Assembly: GCA_003660555.1 (NCBI GenBank)
Contig: QMUK01000022.1
Location: forward strand, 1-15,877
Direction: 5' to 3'
DNA length: 15,877 nucleotides
From: Thermococci archaeon
Lineage (GTDB): Archaea > Hadarchaeota > B88-G9
Made by a program: the position numbers and the translations under genes. The notes under the pieces were generated by a model. That model was not told the DNA's origin, searched no databases, and saw nothing but the letters and a program-made list of their open reading frames with translations. Numbering within the stretch: the first letter of the stretch is position 1; every line of letters starts with the position of its first letter. Below are positions 14,701 to 15,877 of this stretch, in pieces.

Positions 14701-14850
14701 ATGGATGCTCTCATGCCCCCCGATTATCTCCGAAAAATAAATAGAATAGGAGAGGTTGTCACGAGGAGAGGTAGACTCAGCAGTGATGAGGTCAGACAAA
14801 AGAATTCCATAAGAGCGTTTCTAATGATGAATCAATCATTTCACACATAG
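14701..14850 (+). CDS. Possible small protein, 49 residues
   Basis: A short open frame that I do not recognise. It begins with ATG preceded by GGTGATG (14691-14697), a plausible SD. TTTTATAG (14663-14670) lies about 23 bases before that SD, so the order promoter, SD, ATG is right for archaea. The product is basic and helix-prone (YLRKINRIGEVVTRRG), and its Arg codons include AGA and AGG, like the genes around it. It could be a real small protein, the front of a broken gene, or chance. Confidence 0.3.
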   Translation: MDALMPPDYLRKINRIGEVVTRRGRLSSDEVRQKNSIRAFLMMNQSFHT

Positions 14851-15242
14851 GCAGCAACCAATACTGAGGTCGTTTCAATGCTCATTTCGAACAACACTCT
14901 GCGGACATACGAAGATTCTCGAGGGAAAATTCGGGTTCCGTGGGGTTGCCTACCTGTTAGGCGTGGACAATGGCACCGAAGCAACAGAGAGTTGCGGACA
15001 GAGGACGTATATTTCTTCCTTTTACAATCTACTAAGATTCTTGGAGGTCTCCGAGCCCTTTTAATTGATTCCACAAGCTTAATTACTGCTTTAAGTCTGT
15101 CCTCTACCAATTCTCTTAGTATTTTTCTCTTTTGTCTAATTTCCAGATTCAAGCCATTATCTCTTTTATCTTCCACTAACTCTTGGTTCTCGAGTTTCCA
15201 TTCGATTGTATTGTCCTCTTCCAATGTTGTCATAACTCCCAT
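14841..15242 (-). pseudogene. Hypothetical protein, probably truncated or fused near 15005
   Basis: This is a 133-residue open frame I do not recognise. The first 80 or so residues are charged and helical (LEIRQKRKILRELVEDRLKA), with Arg written as AGA or AGG in all but one case, as in the real genes of this window. After about residue 80 (near base 15005) Arg is mostly CGC, CGG or CGA and the sequence loses regularity, so the native gene probably broke there. GGAG lies 4 bases before ATG 15242. A plus-strand frame overlaps the whole span but has the Ser/Leu-rich look of antisense. Confidence 0.3.
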
Positions 15243-15260
15243 GTAACTCCGTTGAGTCCA

Positions 15261-15395
15261 CTTCCCTCAGGAACTACCCATGCTCCCCTAAAGCTCCTTC
15301 TCCATATAATTGATGTTGATACTAAATTTTTAGTGGTTACTGATCTAGCTGTTTCCCTAGGACTGTACCATTCGAAGAGACTACTTAGAGTGTAA
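15261..15395 (+). pseudogene. Possible remnant of a helix-turn-helix protein
   Basis: The frame ending at TAA 15395 reads LLHIIDVDTKFLVVTDLAVS and then LGLYHSKRLLRV, which resembles a winged-helix DNA-recognition segment of the DLAxxLGLxxSxxxxxL kind. There is no start codon with an SD nearby and the frame ends within the recognition helix, so if it is real it is only a fragment. Confidence 0.2.
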
Positions 15396-15400
15396 TGTTT

Positions 15401-15419
15401 TGATAGTCATTGACTATTA
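15401..15419. repeat. Short palindrome ATAGTCA-T-TGACTAT
   Basis: A perfect 7-base inverted repeat (15403-15409 and 15411-15417) around a single T, with one more outer pair. It could be a protein-binding site; no clear promoter is next to it. Confidence 0.35.
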
Positions 15420-15781
15420 TTGCGCTGATCTGATGCAAAATCTCGGAAGGATTCATTCTGCTAGGATTTTTGGAGTCATTCGTTCTTTATTTTAAAAGAA
15501 AGCCTATGTATGATACAAATTAATGAATAAAAGTTGAGGAAAAGAAGGGATTATTGAAGTCTTCTCCTAGCATGATTTATTCGACCTTATACCCTCATTG
15601 AGAAGAATACTGTAAAAGATGTGAAGGGAGATGGGAGGAAAGCAAATTGGCAAGAAAAGGGTTGAAAAATTCTTCGGGGATCTTGAATAAATTCACGAGT
15701 TCAAGACATTCTCCTGCATTACCGAAAACTTTAGAATACGTTTTTTTACATTGGGTGCCTAGGAAAAGAACGGGGGAGTAC
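15420..15781. other. Region without a recognisable gene
   Basis: AT-rich, with a short inverted repeat TTCTTT/AAAGAA (15482-15501 area) and a T-run at 15740-15747. A 68-codon minus-strand frame (15801-15595) begins inside the promoter of the next gene and lacks an SD, so I do not call it. Confidence 0.3.
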
Positions 15782-15789
15782 ATATATAA
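15782..15789 (+). promoter_or_regulatory. TATA box for the gene at the right edge
   Basis: ATATATAA on the plus strand. Transcription would begin near 15811, giving a leader of about 45 bases before ATG 15856. Confidence 0.45.
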
Positions 15790-15855
15790 CAAAAAACACA
15801 AACCCTAAATTGAAGAGGTCCGTCAATAAGACTGGAAAACCAGAGGAGGATTAAA

Positions 15856-15877
15856 ATGAGAATTGTCCTAACCTCTG
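15856..15877 (+). CDS. Start of an unidentified gene (3' truncated)
   Basis: SD GAGGAGG (15843-15849) lies 6 bases before an ATG, and the visible peptide MRIVLTS runs off the window. Too little is visible to assign a function. Confidence 0.6.

Noticed and set aside
14783-14867. C/D box sRNA
   Set aside because: GTGATGA (14783-14789), ATGATGA (14824-14830) and CTGA (14864-14867) are present, but C to C' is about 40 bases, there is no D' box and the final spacer is too long.
14878-15246. 122-codon plus-strand frame
   Set aside because: Ser/Leu-rich in the second half, as expected for antisense of a charged helical protein; no SD at its ATG.
15595-15801. 68-codon minus-strand frame
   Set aside because: Its TTG start falls at the TATA box of the next gene and has no SD; the product is not recognised.
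1-15877. CRISPR array or insertion sequence
   Set aside because: I saw no regularly spaced direct repeats and no transposase or terminal inverted repeats.

Overview
The window looks like a chromosomal segment of a thermophilic archaeon. Evidence: TATA-box promoters (TTTATATT, TTTAAATA) lie about 25-30 bases ahead of starts; Shine-Dalgarno (SD) sequences are GGAGGTGA-like; arginine codons are nearly all AGA/AGG and isoleucine often ATA; and the protein families are typical of archaea (DUF432 with MscS, an archaeal 1-Cys-like peroxiredoxin with two C-terminal Cys, stand-alone RCK proteins with CPA2 antiporters). I cannot place the phylum from sequence alone; Korarchaeota-like or other Thermoproteota lineages fit, but this is a guess. 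GC is moderate, estimated by eye in the low to mid 40s percent.

Bases 1-2611 are the end of a peptide-uptake (Opp/Dpp) ABC operon: the 3' part of oppD, then oppF, then two small membrane-associated proteins overlapping or coupled to it. Bases 2822-4507 hold a secreted thioredoxin fused to a CcdA/DsbD-like membrane domain, followed closely by a dCMP deaminase. A peroxiredoxin with its own promoter and a TTG start is at 4742-5425. A leaderless DUF432 gene and an overlapping MscS channel gene are at 5509-6995. An MFS transporter lies on the minus strand (6992-8191) and shares its stop bases with mscS. Plus-strand genes follow: a bacterial-type orotate phosphoribosyltransferase, an AI-2E-family permease and a PEBP-like lipoprotein.

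Bases 10903-14095 (minus strand) form a tightly overlapping three-gene operon: SagB-type nitroreductase, an RCK (TrkA-like) protein with universal-stress-like C-terminal domains, and a CPA2 cation/proton antiporter. The nucleotide-sensing RCK protein probably gates the antiporter encoded next to it. A 22-base near-perfect dyad sits between the putative TATA box and the start of this operon.

Bases 14096-15855 contain no confident protein gene. The stretch holds a GC-rich run of hairpins (14172-14339) that may be a structured RNA, several short or truncated ORFs that look like remnants, and a short palindrome. A new gene begins at 15856 and runs out of the window.
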